Origin: JAKSCF01 sp028279945
Lineage (GTDB): Bacteria > Bacillota > Clostridia > Peptostreptococcales > JAAYPU01
NCBI GenBank assembly: GCA_028279945.1
Contig: JANQMT010000184.1
Span: forward strand, 1 to 5,249
DNA: 5,249 nucleotides
Reading direction: 5' to 3'
The stretch's first letter is position 1. Each line of letters begins with the position of its first letter. The notes below the pieces were generated by a model. That model worked only from the letters and a program-made list of their open reading frames with translations, did not search any database and was not told the origin of the DNA. Below, one piece after another: positions 5,182 through 5,249 of the stretch. Made by a program: the position numbers and the translations under genes.

Positions 5182-5187
5182 CTCCTC
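5182..5187 (-). promoter_or_regulatory. uvsE ribosome binding site
   Basis: GAGGAG on the minus strand lies 7 nt before ATG 5174 and downstream of the alternative in-frame ATG at 5195, so it selects the 317-residue form. The AT-rich region beyond (5196-5249) probably holds the promoter, but no clear -35/-10 pair could be assigned. Confidence 0.8.
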
Positions 5188-5249
5188 GTATACATTTAAT
5201 TGAATTTATTTTATGCTAAATATATAATAAATAGTAATGATTATTATAT

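Overview
The window is AT-rich chromosomal DNA of a low-GC Firmicute. Clostridia are most likely, judging from strong AGGAGG-type ribosome binding sites, TTG start use, short intergenic gaps, intrinsic terminators and the gene families present. The species cannot be fixed from the sequence. Nothing here looks like a mobile element, prophage, CRISPR array or rRNA/tRNA locus; it is mostly core-type housekeeping and repair genes plus three proteins of unknown function.

Layout. Positions 2-688 (+) hold the C-terminal 60% of alanine dehydrogenase (ald), cut by the left edge, followed by a hairpin terminator at 728-760. dinB (DNA polymerase IV) lies convergent to it on the minus strand (770-1816). 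A back-to-back promoter region (about 1843-1902) separates dinB from a plus-strand group: an unrecognised 122-residue protein (1934-2302), an overlapping zinc-ribbon protein starting at TTG (2290-2661), and a Bcp/PrxQ peroxiredoxin (2733-3206) that ends in a clear terminator. A second terminator, on the minus strand (3229-3266), closes an opposing group read right to left: uvsE (UV damage endonuclease, 4221-5174), tadA (tRNA adenosine deaminase, 3708-4163) and a small secreted or membrane-anchored protein (3411-3692). A non-coding stretch of about 140 bp at 3267-3410 is probably the 3' untranslated region of that group.

Functionally, dinB (lesion bypass), uvsE (incision at UV lesions) and bcp (peroxide removal) all deal with DNA or oxidative damage, but they sit in separate transcription units. 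This may be loose clustering rather than one system. No LexA-type SOS box is visible at dinB. Several starts were moved to the internal ATG that has a properly spaced ribosome binding site (1934, 2733, 5174). The most notable points are a peroxiredoxin with a single cysteine (no resolving Cys), the unknown/zinc-ribbon overlapping pair, an inverted repeat in front of bcp, a GGGACAG direct repeat in front of tadA, and a His where Thermus UVDE has its damage-probing Gln. I see no convincing undescribed multi-gene system.
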